Source: Negativicutes bacterium
GTDB lineage: Bacteria > Bacillota_C > Negativicutes > Acidaminococcales > Acidaminococcaceae
Length of the DNA: 14,012 nt
Assembly (NCBI GenBank): GCA_009930275.1
Contig: RZYP01000043.1
Span: 1 to 14,012, forward strand
Direction of reading: 5' to 3'
Below, piece by piece: positions 1 to 5,773 of the stretch; position 1 is the stretch's first letter, and each line of letters opens with the position of its first letter. The notes under the pieces are model-generated. The model was given only the letters and a program-made list of their open reading frames with translations, was not told the origin of the DNA and did no database searches. The position numbers and the translations under genes are program-made.

Positions 1-462
1 AAGTACAACGAAATCAAACTGGATGGCGAGCGAATCCATGTTCCTCGCGCTCGGAATCATTCCATCATCTATGGGCTGCTTCGCTTTGACTCTTATCAAT
101 TGATTAGCACGGATGGTGAAATAATTGCTGAAGGCCCCCGGCCCTACATGATGAAGAAACGAGCGATTGACTGGCAAGCAATCCTGCTCGATTGGCGGCG
201 CAAATTGCGGGCGATGCATTACTCTCGTTATTGGAAATATCTACCCGAACGCATCAAGCTCTATCTCAGCCATCCCGATTGGAGAGAACAGGCAAAACGT
301 GTGGATCAGCTTCTCGTTCTTCTCGTCACCAACGATATGCTAGGCATTGAACAGAACTTCTACGATCTCATCGGTTCTTCGAAAGAAGCGGATGCCTATG
401 ATGTGGATTGGAATAACTACGATGCATTTCTCAAGTCCTCTAATGAGGAGGCGGCAAGTTGA
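1..462 (+). CDS. istA: IS21 transposase IstA, C-terminal 153 residues (partial)
   Basis: The reading frame is open from the first base of the window, so this is the end of a longer gene; IstA proteins are usually about 400-500 residues. IstA is the DDE transposase of IS21 elements and carries out DNA cleavage and strand transfer. The visible part would be the C-terminal segment after the catalytic core: a beta-rich stretch beginning KYNEIKLDGERI, followed by a helical tail. The catalytic DDE residues lie outside the window. The TGA at 460-462 overlaps the istB ATG at 462, the translational coupling typical of the family. Assignment rests on the tail sequence together with the adjoining, clear istB. 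Confidence 0.85.
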   Translation, partial: KYNEIKLDGERIHVPRARNHSIIYGLLRFDSYQLISTDGEIIAEGPRPYMMKKRAIDWQAILLDWRRKLRAMHYSRYWKYLPERIKLYLSHPDWREQAKRVDQLLVLLVTNDMLGIEQNFYDLIGSSKEADAYDVDWNNYDAFLKSSNEEAAS

Positions 463-1190
463 TGGATACCGATCGTTTAGAAGAGGTCTGTAAGCAGTTG
501 CGGCTCTCCCATATTCCTAGAGTCATTGAAACGGCGGGCTTTGAAACCAAAGAAGATTGGTTGCTATTCCTGTTGGAGAATGAATTAAAATGCCGGGAGG
601 AACTAAAGACGGCTCGGCTCTTCAAACAGGCCAAATTCCCGGTACGACGGACTTTAGACAACTACGACTGGCACGATCATATCACATTGCCAAATCCGAC
701 CACGAAAGAGGAGCTAACCAGCCTCTCCTTTATCCGCCAAAAAGAAAACGCCGTTTTCGTGGGTACCCCAGGAACCGGCAAGACGCATTTGGCTTGTGCT
801 CTTGGACAAATGGCGATACAAACCGGTGTTGAAACACGCTTCTGGCGGGTCTCCGAATTGGTGGGAGAATTGGAACGCCAATGGAATAACAACACGTTGG
901 AGACCTTCAAGCACCGCTTTGACAAGGTAAAGCTGGTTGTCCTAGATGAGATGGGTTATGTACCTTTCACCAAGGAAGGCGCCGAGTTGCTCTTCCAGCT
1001 GATCAGTGACTGGTATGAGACGAAGAGCATCATCCTCACCAGTAATTTGGAGTTCAGCCAGTGGAATAAGGTCTTTATCGATACCCGTTTGACGGCGGCT
1101 TTGGTGGATCGTTTGATTCATCACGCACACATTTTAAGCTTCACTGGAGAGAGCTACCGGCTCAAAAATGCTCTATCAAAACCAAAATAA
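462..1190 (+). CDS. istB: IS21 helper ATPase IstB
   Basis: IstB is the AAA+ ATPase (DnaC-like) that loads on target DNA and assists the IstA transposase. Walker A is GTPGTGKTH at about residues 101-109 and Walker B is LVVLDEMGY with D162 and E163. The N-terminal ~80 residues are helical, as in the family. The length of 242 residues is normal and the frame is intact. I prefer ATG 462, which shares a base with the istA stop and has GAGGAGG about 10 bases upstream; TTG 459 is the alternative and adds one residue. Base composition is clearly less AT-rich than the genes that follow. Confidence 0.93.
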   Translation: MDTDRLEEVCKQLRLSHIPRVIETAGFETKEDWLLFLLENELKCREELKTARLFKQAKFPVRRTLDNYDWHDHITLPNPTTKEELTSLSFIRQKENAVFVGTPGTGKTHLACALGQMAIQTGVETRFWRVSELVGELERQWNNNTLETFKHRFDKVKLVVLDEMGYVPFTKEGAELLFQLISDWYETKSIILTSNLEFSQWNKVFIDTRLTAALVDRLIHHAHILSFTGESYRLKNALSKPK

Positions 1191-1217
1191 TCAGAGAAAA
1201 ATTTCAGGCGCAAAGGT

Positions 1218-2483
1218 GTGTACTTTTTCTTTGCAATATTGTGTAGGAAAGTCTTGCAAAACACAAATGCCAATGATTTTATAAAAAAACAAAGAACAGA
1301 ACAAGGGAAAAATGCGTTAGATATATGGAAAAAACGCTATGACACGCAGTTTTCTGCTATTCAAGACTATCTAAAAAATAATGAAGAAGATTTTAACCAA
1401 GACGTAGAAAAATTTGTTGAAAGTGTGAAGCAATTCGCCAAAGATTCGACTACAAGTAACTCAACTTCCAAATATCAACTTATTAAAGAAACGAATCTTG
1501 AAGAAATTTCCACAAAAAACTTAGAAACACACTTGCACAAATTACTTGATTTAATTAATAGTCCAGATTTATGGGAGCTGTTAAGTAATTCAGTTGAAAA
1601 AAGGAGAGTTTTTGTTGAGACATATAGTGAAGTAAGGAATTTGTTTGTTCAGAAACAACAGAATAATAAAGTTCGAGAAAAAGTAAATGACATACTAGGT
1701 TCTGTAAAAAAAATAGTTCAATCTAAAACTGGGATTACCCCTGTTGTTGATTGTGAGTTTTCGAAGATAATTCAAAAACATCAGATTGAAAAAGAAATCA
1801 ATAATTTCATGCAAAAAATAGTCTGTAATACTGAACTAAAAAAAGAAAAAATTTATGGATATCAAATTATTGTGAAGCTATCCCCGTTTATAAATGCTAC
1901 TCAGTTTAGAAAAGATCGTACAAGTGAAGCAGTTCAAGATGATTTAATTGTTCCCTATAAAAGTGGGCAGTATATTACATTTTTAAGGAATTTGAAAAAA
2001 AGAAGTTTCTTTAATCCTTCTATTTTAGAAGAATATCTATTGCATTTAGAAGTTAACCTGCTGGATTCAGATGGTGTACCAGCATCTGGGGGACAGGCTG
2101 TGGGATTTGCTCTAATGATGAGATTAGAAGAAGCAAAAACAAAACCAATAATTTTAATCGATGAACCCGAAGCGTCACTTGATAATGAATACATTCGGAA
2201 GGAATTAAGAGATGCTATAAGGAATTTGTCTGCAAGCAGCACTGTTTTTGTGGTTACACATAATTCAACATTAGGAGCATTACTGGAACCAGATTATCTA
2301 ATAGTGACTACGAAAGATAAAGAAAAGGGATATCGCGTACTTACCGGTGAATTTTCTTCTCATCTTATCTCTACAAAATCAGATACAACTGAAAGTAGCT
2401 ATGAAAAATTTGTAGAAGCGATGGAAGCAGGAATAGAAACATATAAAAAGAAAGGAGAAATATATGAAAGTCTTAATAGTTAA
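1218..2483 (+). pseudogene. 5'-truncated ABC/SMC-like ATPase
   Basis: The C-terminal part has the second half of an ABC-type ATP-binding domain: ABC-signature-like SGGQ at about residues 290-293, Walker B IILIDEPE at 311-318, D-loop SLDN at 320-323 and switch histidine H348 in VVTHNS. No Walker A motif is present. Residues ~20-200 are charged and helical, like the coiled-coil arm of an SMC/RecN-type protein. The only start is GTG 1218, giving a hydrophobic leader that reads like IS-end sequence, and there is no internal Met until about residue 198. It is therefore most likely the 3' end of a larger gene cut by the IS21 element. Related multidomain ATPases occur in defence and DNA-repair loci; I do not recognise the exact family. 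It overlaps the next gene by 20 bases. Confidence 0.7.
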
Positions 2484-2748
2484 TTCAGGAAAATCAAAGT
2501 TTGTTATAGGTGAGAATAATGTGGAGCCAGAAAACCTTTCTAGAGCTGATTTATTAATGATACTAAATAATATTTATGAATCTGAAGAAAACGTGGTGAT
2601 TCCTAGCATTGAAGAGTTAGATGAGATTAGAAATCCCATTGAAAAAGAGATTGTTCAACAAATTATTCAAAAAATTTCAGATTTTTCAAATAACGTTGAA
2701 AATATTCGCCAAGAAGTGCAAGCGCAGTTTCCTGTTATAGAAGATTAA
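2464..2748 (+). CDS. small acidic protein coupled to the ATPase, function unknown
   Basis: This 94-residue protein is not one I recognise. A strong AAAGGAG precedes ATG 2464 by about seven bases, and the gene starts inside the end of the ATPase gene, so the two were probably co-translated. The N-terminus, MKVLIVNSGKSKFVIG, reads like a short beta strand pair. Residues ~55-90 are charged and helical and could form a coiled coil. Composition is AT-rich like its neighbours. A small partner for the ATPase is an inference from position only. Confidence 0.6.
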   Translation: MKVLIVNSGKSKFVIGENNVEPENLSRADLLMILNNIYESEENVVIPSIEELDEIRNPIEKEIVQQIIQKISDFSNNVENIRQEVQAQFPVIED

Positions 2749-2785
2749 AATTTATATGCTAATAAAAAATAAAGGAGTGAGGAAA

Positions 2786-3109
2786 ATGGTAGGAATAGAT
2801 AATGATAGTAATTTCGAGTCATATGAATTCGAAAAAACATACGATTTTAGCGTAGAGATTCCAATTGTAGATGAAGATACGGGGGAATATACTAGAGAAA
2901 TAGAATTGGTAGCTGGACAAATAACATTTTTTGGAGATGCAGACTGGGATTCAACAGAGAAAGAATATGTTTATAATTTTTCTTGGGAAGAGTCTACTAG
3001 AACATTTAGTCATTATGGCAATGCACCTGATAAGGAAGATGAGTTTATTAAAGATTTCAAAGAGTATTTATTACAACAAGGAGTTGAGAGGTATAATATT
3101 GGATGGTAA
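2786..3109 (+). CDS. acidic hypothetical protein
   Basis: This 107-residue protein is rich in Asp, Glu and aromatic residues, with no motif I recognise and no signal peptide or membrane segment. The start at ATG 2786 is chosen because AAGGAG lies eight bases upstream. An upstream in-frame ATG at 2756 would place that ribosome site inside the coding region and has no good site of its own. The sequence alternates short strands and loops (VEIPIVDEDTGEY, then a WDSTEKEYVYNFSW stretch), suggesting a small beta-rich domain. It lies 37 bases after the preceding gene and on the same strand, so it is probably in the same transcription unit. Confidence 0.6.
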   Translation: MVGIDNDSNFESYEFEKTYDFSVEIPIVDEDTGEYTREIELVAGQITFFGDADWDSTEKEYVYNFSWEESTRTFSHYGNAPDKEDEFIKDFKEYLLQQGVERYNIGW

Positions 3110-3159
3110 ATGTTGAAATTAATTATAAAAATTTTTAAATATGTAGGGAGAGATATACT

Positions 3160-3384
3160 ATGACAGAAAGATTCCCAGATACCGATTGGTGGTGTGACCG
3201 TTGCGGGGCACATCTGAATTCTCAAAATAATTTTGATGACTATAAATATACATGGAAATGTACTGAGTGCGGTTTTAAAAATAGTATTTCAAAAGATAAT
3301 ATATATGAGAGCCATGAGGAATATTACAATACAGGTGATGATGATTCTGGTTTACTAAGATCAATTTTTAAGAAATTGTTTTAG
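3160..3384 (+). CDS. small zinc-ribbon protein
   Basis: The 74 residues contain two CxxC knuckles: CDRC near residues 12-15 and CTEC near 34-37, separated by an aromatic-rich segment. This is a classic zinc-ribbon arrangement, with WKCTECGF as the second half. A GGGAGAG-type ribosome site precedes the ATG. The C-terminal tail is acidic and then ends in basic and hydrophobic residues (LLRSIFKKLF). Such small ribbons usually bind nucleic acid or a protein partner; no specific role can be read. It is the last gene of the AT-rich four-gene run. Confidence 0.65.
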   Translation: MTERFPDTDWWCDRCGAHLNSQNNFDDYKYTWKCTECGFKNSISKDNIYESHEEYYNTGDDDSGLLRSIFKKLF

Positions 3385-3582
3385 TGCTGAATTACTTACA
3401 GATTTTCTGAGAATGCCTTGAAACGTTAATCTTCCGGTAGGTAAAGGAGAGGTAATCACTTTTCTTTTTTTACTTCATTGTTCCATAACTTTATCCAAGG
3501 TGATTAATTTGACATAGAACTTGTGATGGGTTTATGGACACGTGTTTCAATTCTTTTAGAGAAAAATCATACCAAAATAGCA
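3385..3582. other. non-coding spacer
   Basis: This stretch has no convincing gene. It contains a T-rich tract at about 3461-3471 and a lone TTGACA at 3509-3514 without a good -10 at normal spacing. An open frame from 3523 runs through into the resolvase remnant, but it has no ribosome site and its first part looks random. Confidence 0.5.
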
Positions 3583-3612
3583 GTGTCCAGAAATGAACCA
3601 TTTTCTGGACAC
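3583..3612. repeat. 11-bp inverted repeat, possible recombinase site
   Basis: GTGTCCAGAAA (3583-3593) and TTTCTGGACAC (3602-3612) are perfect inverted arms around an 8-base centre. The ~30 bp symmetric site lies about 75 bases upstream of the recognisable resolvase remnant, where serine resolvases usually have their res sites. Only the right arm is kept, with one change, in the second direct repeat at about 4293. A recombinase-binding role is inferred from position and symmetry. Confidence 0.5.
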
Positions 3613-3702
3613 TTCTTTTCGTTTTCCAAGACCTGCGAAAGTATCAATTTTTCCATTCGCTCCCTATCGGTATTCCATCGTCCGGAAAAAACCATTCGCA
3701 AG
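3595..3702 (+). repeat. ~108 bp direct repeat, copy 1
   Basis: This copy is closely similar to 4288-4395. The first ~50 bases differ at only a few positions; the later part has more substitutions and a small indel; the last 16 or so bases are again nearly identical (aaaaaccattcg then C/T). It runs directly into the resolvase C-terminal remnant. The two copies flank the Fst-like toxin locus in the same orientation. Confidence 0.8.
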
Positions 3703-3897
3703 GAAGGGGATGAACTGGCTAAGCAGAAACCTGATTTTCGGGAAGGGTGACCAAAGAAATTTAATGAGTAACAAATCAATCTGGCCATGAATCTATTGGA
3801 GGAGAGTCATTCCTATAAAGAGGTAGAGCAAATGACTGGCATCAGCAAGAGTACTATGACCCACCACAAGCGGAAGCAGATAGTTATGACCCAGTAG
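3688..3897 (+). pseudogene. serine resolvase C-terminal remnant
   Basis: One reading frame, ignoring two stops, gives the end of a Tn3-type serine recombinase: KTIRKEGDELAKQKPDFREG, stop, PKKFNE, stop, then QINLAMNLLEE and a helix-turn-helix KEVEQMTGISKSTMTHHKRK, ending at TAG 3895-3897. The stops TGA 3748-3750 and TAA 3769-3771 sit where family members have Arg (GRPKKF) and commonly Gln, so each is explained by one C-to-T change from CGA and CAA. The catalytic N-terminal domain with the active serine is absent. It is a dead relic of a plasmid or transposon resolvase. Confidence 0.7.
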
Positions 3898-3969
3898 ACA
3901 TAGGCACAGAATTGAATTTCTACAAATTGTGTTACTTGCAGGTAATATCGAAATAATTATCATTTAGTG

Positions 3970-3978
3970 TGCTATAAT
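3970..3978 (+). promoter_or_regulatory. extended -10 promoter of the Fst-like toxin mRNA
   Basis: TGC followed by TATAAT (3973-3978) is a perfect extended -10 element. The -35 region is weak, as is common for extended -10 promoters. A start near 3985 puts a short GC-rich stem (CCCC-TTAA-GGGG, 3995-4006) ahead of the toxin start, partly covering the ribosome site. This matches the translation-limiting helix known in par RNA I. Confidence 0.7.
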
Positions 3979-4015
3979 TGTCGTTGGCAACTTGCCCCTT
4001 AAGGGGGTGTTTCGC

Positions 4016-4102
4016 TTGCTAGATAAGTTACTTTCGTTAGTCGTCGCACCACTTTTCGTGGGACTGGTATTAACACTGGTTGATCATTGGTTAGATGATT
4101 AG
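4016..4102 (+). CDS. Fst-like type I toxin, 28 residues
   Basis: The peptide starts at TTG 4016, eight bases after AAGGGGG, and reads MLDKLLSL, LVVAPLFVGLVL, then TLVDHWLDD. It has the features of the Fst/par family: a single hydrophobic membrane helix, the P-x3-G core (P12, G16) in an APxxVG context, and a polar WLDD tail. Fst of plasmid pAD1 is 33 residues with the same pattern. Family members insert in the membrane and stop growth or division when the antisense RNA is lost. The gene lies in a complete par-like layout: own promoter, direct repeats, shared terminator and convergent antisense RNA. The GTG at 4008 overlaps the ribosome site and is a less likely start. Confidence 0.85.
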   Translation: MLDKLLSLVVAPLFVGLVLTLVDHWLDD

Positions 4103-4225
4103 AGGACGGTTATGCAAGTTGTCCTAACCCACACGCTCGGAGTCGCAACGAGTGACAAAAAAAAGCCAATCCTACTCGCAATAGGATTGGCTTTTGTGTT
4201 TTGCTTGCAATAAGATACTTTCGTT
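4023..4225. repeat. par direct repeats (4023-4038 and 4210-4225)
   Basis: ATAAGTTACTTTCGTT at 4023-4038 and ATAAGATACTTTCGTT at 4210-4225 match at 15 of 16 bases, each followed shortly by TCGCA. The first lies just after the toxin start codon; the second lies in the 5' part of the antisense RNA. Because the two RNAs are convergent, the repeats make the 5' end of the antisense RNA complementary to the toxin start region. This is the role of DRa/DRb in the pAD1 par locus. Confidence 0.8.
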
Positions 4226-4229
4226 TCGC
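4155..4229 (-). ncRNA. antisense antitoxin RNA (RNA II-like)
   Basis: A near-consensus leftward promoter gives a start near 4229, and the shared terminator ends the RNA near 4155-4160, for about 70-75 nt. The pAD1 antitoxin RNA II is about this size. The RNA is complementary to the toxin mRNA at two places: through its 5' repeat, to the toxin start region, and through the common terminator hairpin. It has no plausible reading frame. Ends are inferred from promoter and terminator positions. Confidence 0.75.
4161..4195. terminator. bidirectional terminator of the toxin-antitoxin locus
   Basis: A perfect 14-bp stem AAAAGCCAATCCTA / TAGGATTGGCTTTT encloses a 7-base loop (CTCGCAA, 4175-4181). A-tract and T-tract flanks make it intrinsic in both directions, ending both the toxin mRNA and the antisense RNA. 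Confidence 0.9.
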
Positions 4230-4235
4230 AATTAA

Positions 4236-4264
4236 AGTATATCATGATTAATAGGGAATGGCAA
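4236..4264 (-). promoter_or_regulatory. promoter of the antisense antitoxin RNA
   Basis: On the minus strand, TTGCCA (4264-4259), a 17-base spacer and TATACT (4241-4236) form a strong sigma-A promoter. It is stronger in form than the toxin promoter, fitting a short-lived antidote RNA that must be made in excess. Confidence 0.8.
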
Positions 4265-4287
4265 AGGATGACAGGGAATTAAAATTG

Positions 4288-4395
4288 GAACCATTTTCTG
4301 GATACTTCTTTTCGTTTTCCAACACCTGCGAAAGTAGCAATTTATCAATCTGCTCCCCTGTCGGTAGTCCTGCGGATGGCAAAAACCATTCGTAA
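4288..4395 (+). repeat. ~108 bp direct repeat, copy 2
   Basis: This is the second copy of the 3595-3702 sequence, starting at the same GAACCATTTTCTGGA and ending at the same AAAAACCATTCG motif. Unlike copy 1 it does not continue into the resolvase C-terminus; unrelated AT-rich sequence begins at once. The pair brackets about 585 bp that holds the resolvase remnant and the whole toxin-antitoxin unit. Confidence 0.8.
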
Positions 4396-4493
4396 AAGTT
4401 ACATTACAACATCTATGAGCATATTTACTATCTTCATAATAGACACCTGTCTATTATCGATAAATAAATCTTTTTTAAAGACCTTATACTTCC

Positions 4494-4540
4494 CTTTTAT
4501 CTTTACTTTACTCTATAATATAGTAAAGTAAAGATAAAAG
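4494..4540. promoter_or_regulatory. 19-bp-arm palindrome over the promoter of the HTH gene
   Basis: CTTTTATCTTTACTTTACT (4494-4512) and its exact complement AGTAAAGTAAAGATAAAAG (4522-4540) flank a 9-base centre, CTATAATAT, which contains TATAAT (4514-4519). Within each arm a TAAAG/CTTTA unit is repeated. A protein bound here would block the -10 element, so self-repression by the downstream HTH protein is a reasonable inference. As RNA it could also fold. Confidence 0.8.
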
Positions 4541-4553
4541 AGAGGGGATCCAC

Positions 4554-5165
4554 ATGTTAACCGTTTCCGAAGTGCTCACCATCCTCGAAAAGGAAGGCCT
4601 TACAAGTTCTAGACAAGTGGTCTTGCGTTGGATCCGTCAAGGAGACCTGCCGGCTGTACAAGAAACCAGAAAACTAGGCTATCAAGTGACGCAATTAGAC
4701 CTCACTAAGTTTATCGCCAGGAAAAAAGAAGCAGATGCAAGCTCCGAATCCGACAAACAAATAACCGACGACTATCGAGCAGGCTACCAGGCCGCCATAA
4801 AAGATCTGTTGGAGAAAGCTATGGTGAGCGGGTCCGGAGACCTTTTTCTTTTCAGAAAAAATGCCAGTATCCCGATCCATTTAGCGGATTTCAAGGAAAT
4901 GGCTGCAAGAAATTTCAGCACCGGGAAGAACAATCCCTTCTACCAAACCGCGATCAAGAATCTCTTTCACCCCTTCGGACGGAAGACGCCGGAGAACGTC
5001 ATCTATGTGTATCCTTTGGGGGATTATTATAAGCTGGCCAATCTGATCGTCAGTAAAGAAGAATTGTCTGATTTCATGAAAGAGATGGATTTGGAAGGTG
5101 CCAGTCTTTCCGATGTTTTCGCAAACCTTTATCTTTACTATCTGACTTCAGGTAAAGTAAAGTAA
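4554..5165 (+). CDS. plasmid-type helix-turn-helix protein, 203 residues
   Basis: Residues ~1-55 form an excisionase/MerR-like winged helix-turn-helix: LTVSEVLTILEKEG, a recognition helix around VVLRWIRQGDLPA, and a GYQV wing. A charged linker (60-72) follows, then a domain with YRAGYQAAIKDLLEKA and a C-terminal helical part. No enzyme motif is visible, so it is probably a DNA-binding regulator or replicon-maintenance protein rather than a resistance activator. ATG 4554 has GAGAGGGG upstream. The gene lies between a long palindrome and related 3' motifs and ends before an intrinsic terminator. It neighbours plasmid-type relics, and its composition is closer to the crt genes than to the AT-rich run. 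The exact family is not recognised. Confidence 0.7.
   Translation: MLTVSEVLTILEKEGLTSSRQVVLRWIRQGDLPAVQETRKLGYQVTQLDLTKFIARKKEADASSESDKQITDDYRAGYQAAIKDLLEKAMVSGSGDLFLFRKNASIPIHLADFKEMAARNFSTGKNNPFYQTAIKNLFHPFGRKTPENVIYVYPLGDYYKLANLIVSKEELSDFMKEMDLEGASLSDVFANLYLYYLTSGKVK
5128..5162. repeat. second copy of the palindrome arm motifs, at the gene's 3' end
   Basis: TTTATCTTTACT (5128-5139) repeats 12 bases of the left arm of the upstream palindrome, and GTAAAGTAAAG (5152-5162) repeats 11 bases of the right arm, in the same order and orientation with a 12-base spacer. The site spans the last codons of the HTH gene, so it may be a second binding site for the same protein. Confidence 0.65.
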
Positions 5166-5188
5166 GAAATCCTTCCATTGATTCAGAC

Positions 5189-5214
5189 AAAAAGGTGTCT
5201 TCGGGACTCTTTTT
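5189..5214 (+). terminator. terminator after the HTH gene
   Basis: AAAAAGGTGTC and GACTCTTTTT pair around a TTCGG loop with one T-T mismatch, followed by a T run. It lies about 25 bases after the stop codon of the HTH gene. Confidence 0.7.
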
Positions 5215-5314
5215 CCTCCTATTCAGAAAAAACACTTCCGAAATAACGCATTTTGAGGCGATTTCAGATTTGGTTTGCCGGTAAGTCATCATTAAGAAAT
5301 GAAAGGATGATTTC

Positions 5315-5572
5315 ATGATTGATTATCATTACCAAACTTTCCTAGTTTTAGCTGATACCTTGGATTATGCAAAGACTGCTCAAGAACTCTGCTTGTCCAA
5401 ACCAACGATCACGCAGCATATCCACTATCTCGAAACGGATTTGGAAGTGAAATTATTCCAGAATCAGGGCGGGAATTTGGTGCTGACGAAGAAGGGCCAA
5501 TTACTGAAAAGCCGTTTAGTCATCATAAATGATCACATTGATGATTTATTACGACAACTAGCAACCAAATAA
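5315..5572 (+). pseudogene. LysR-family regulator, DNA-binding domain only
   Basis: The 85 residues match the N-terminus of LysR-type regulators: MIDYHYQTFLVLADT, a helix-turn-helix at about residues 17-40 (AQELCLSKPTITQHIHYLE), the LEVKLFQN wing and the linker helix. Full-length members are about 300 residues. Here the frame ends exactly where the effector-binding domain would begin, and no frame downstream contains that domain. The start ATG 5315 has GAAAGGATG upstream. It is most likely a deletion remnant, though a stand-alone DNA-binding fragment could still be expressed and act as a competitor. Confidence 0.75.
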
Positions 5573-5636
5573 CTCCTGAGTATTTAAAACAAACTGGCTT
5601 TGGTCATTATAAACATTTTTGTTTAACAAGATGCGG

Positions 5637-5642
5637 TATAAT
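5637..5642 (+). promoter_or_regulatory. -10 element upstream of a small ORF
   Basis: A perfect TATAAT at 5637-5642 has no good -35 at 16-18 bases, only a T-rich stretch. It lies 47 bases before a well-formed ribosome site and a 21-codon ORF. Confidence 0.4.
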
Positions 5643-5688
5643 ACTAGTATAGAATCTAGCTCGAAAGTGATAAGGAGGCAATAACAAG

Positions 5689-5754
5689 ATGGACGTTCAA
5701 TACAACGATCAGATGTATAGCTACAATACCTTATGGAATAATTCAGGTATATAG
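5689..5754 (+). CDS. possible 21-residue peptide
   Basis: An AAGGAGG at 5672-5678 lies 10 bases before ATG 5689. The frame reads MDVQYNDQMYSYNTLWNNSGI and stops at TAG 5752. The peptide is polar and rich in Tyr and Asn, with no signal or membrane segment. It could be a genuine small protein or the stump of a gene whose rest was lost in the rearrangement that also cut the LysR gene. The minus strand also has an open frame here (5558-5758), so coding status is uncertain. Confidence 0.35.
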   Translation: MDVQYNDQMYSYNTLWNNSGI

Positions 5755-5773
5755 TCATAAGCTTAAACCTCCA

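Larger units (their letters stand above)
1..1200 (+). mobile_element. IS21-family insertion sequence, 3' part
   Basis: The adjacent istA and istB genes, with a stop/start overlap, define an IS21-family element. Its left end and most of istA lie before the window. The right terminal repeat cannot be placed because the left one is not available for comparison. It should fall shortly after the istB stop at 1190, and the right boundary given is approximate. The AT-rich ATPase fragment begins within a few dozen bases of istB, which suggests that insertion, or a later deletion from the IS end, removed the 5' part of that gene. Confidence 0.85.

Noticed and set aside
100..462. A separate 120-residue gene starting at 100
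   Set aside because: The frame is open from base 1 and the residues before 100 fit the IstA C-terminal region, so this is the end of istA.
2756..2785. Upstream ATG for the 107-residue protein
   Set aside because: The only good ribosome site lies within this stretch, pointing to ATG 2786.
3509..3537. TTGACA as a promoter
   Set aside because: The hexamer at normal spacing is TTATGG, far from TATAAT, and no gene follows.
3523..3750. A 75-codon open frame before the resolvase remnant
   Set aside because: It has no ribosome site, its first half looks random, and only its end matches a resolvase; it is the upstream read-through of the pseudogene.
3385..4553. CRISPR array
   Set aside because: The direct repeats are two long copies about 690 bases apart, without regular short spacers.
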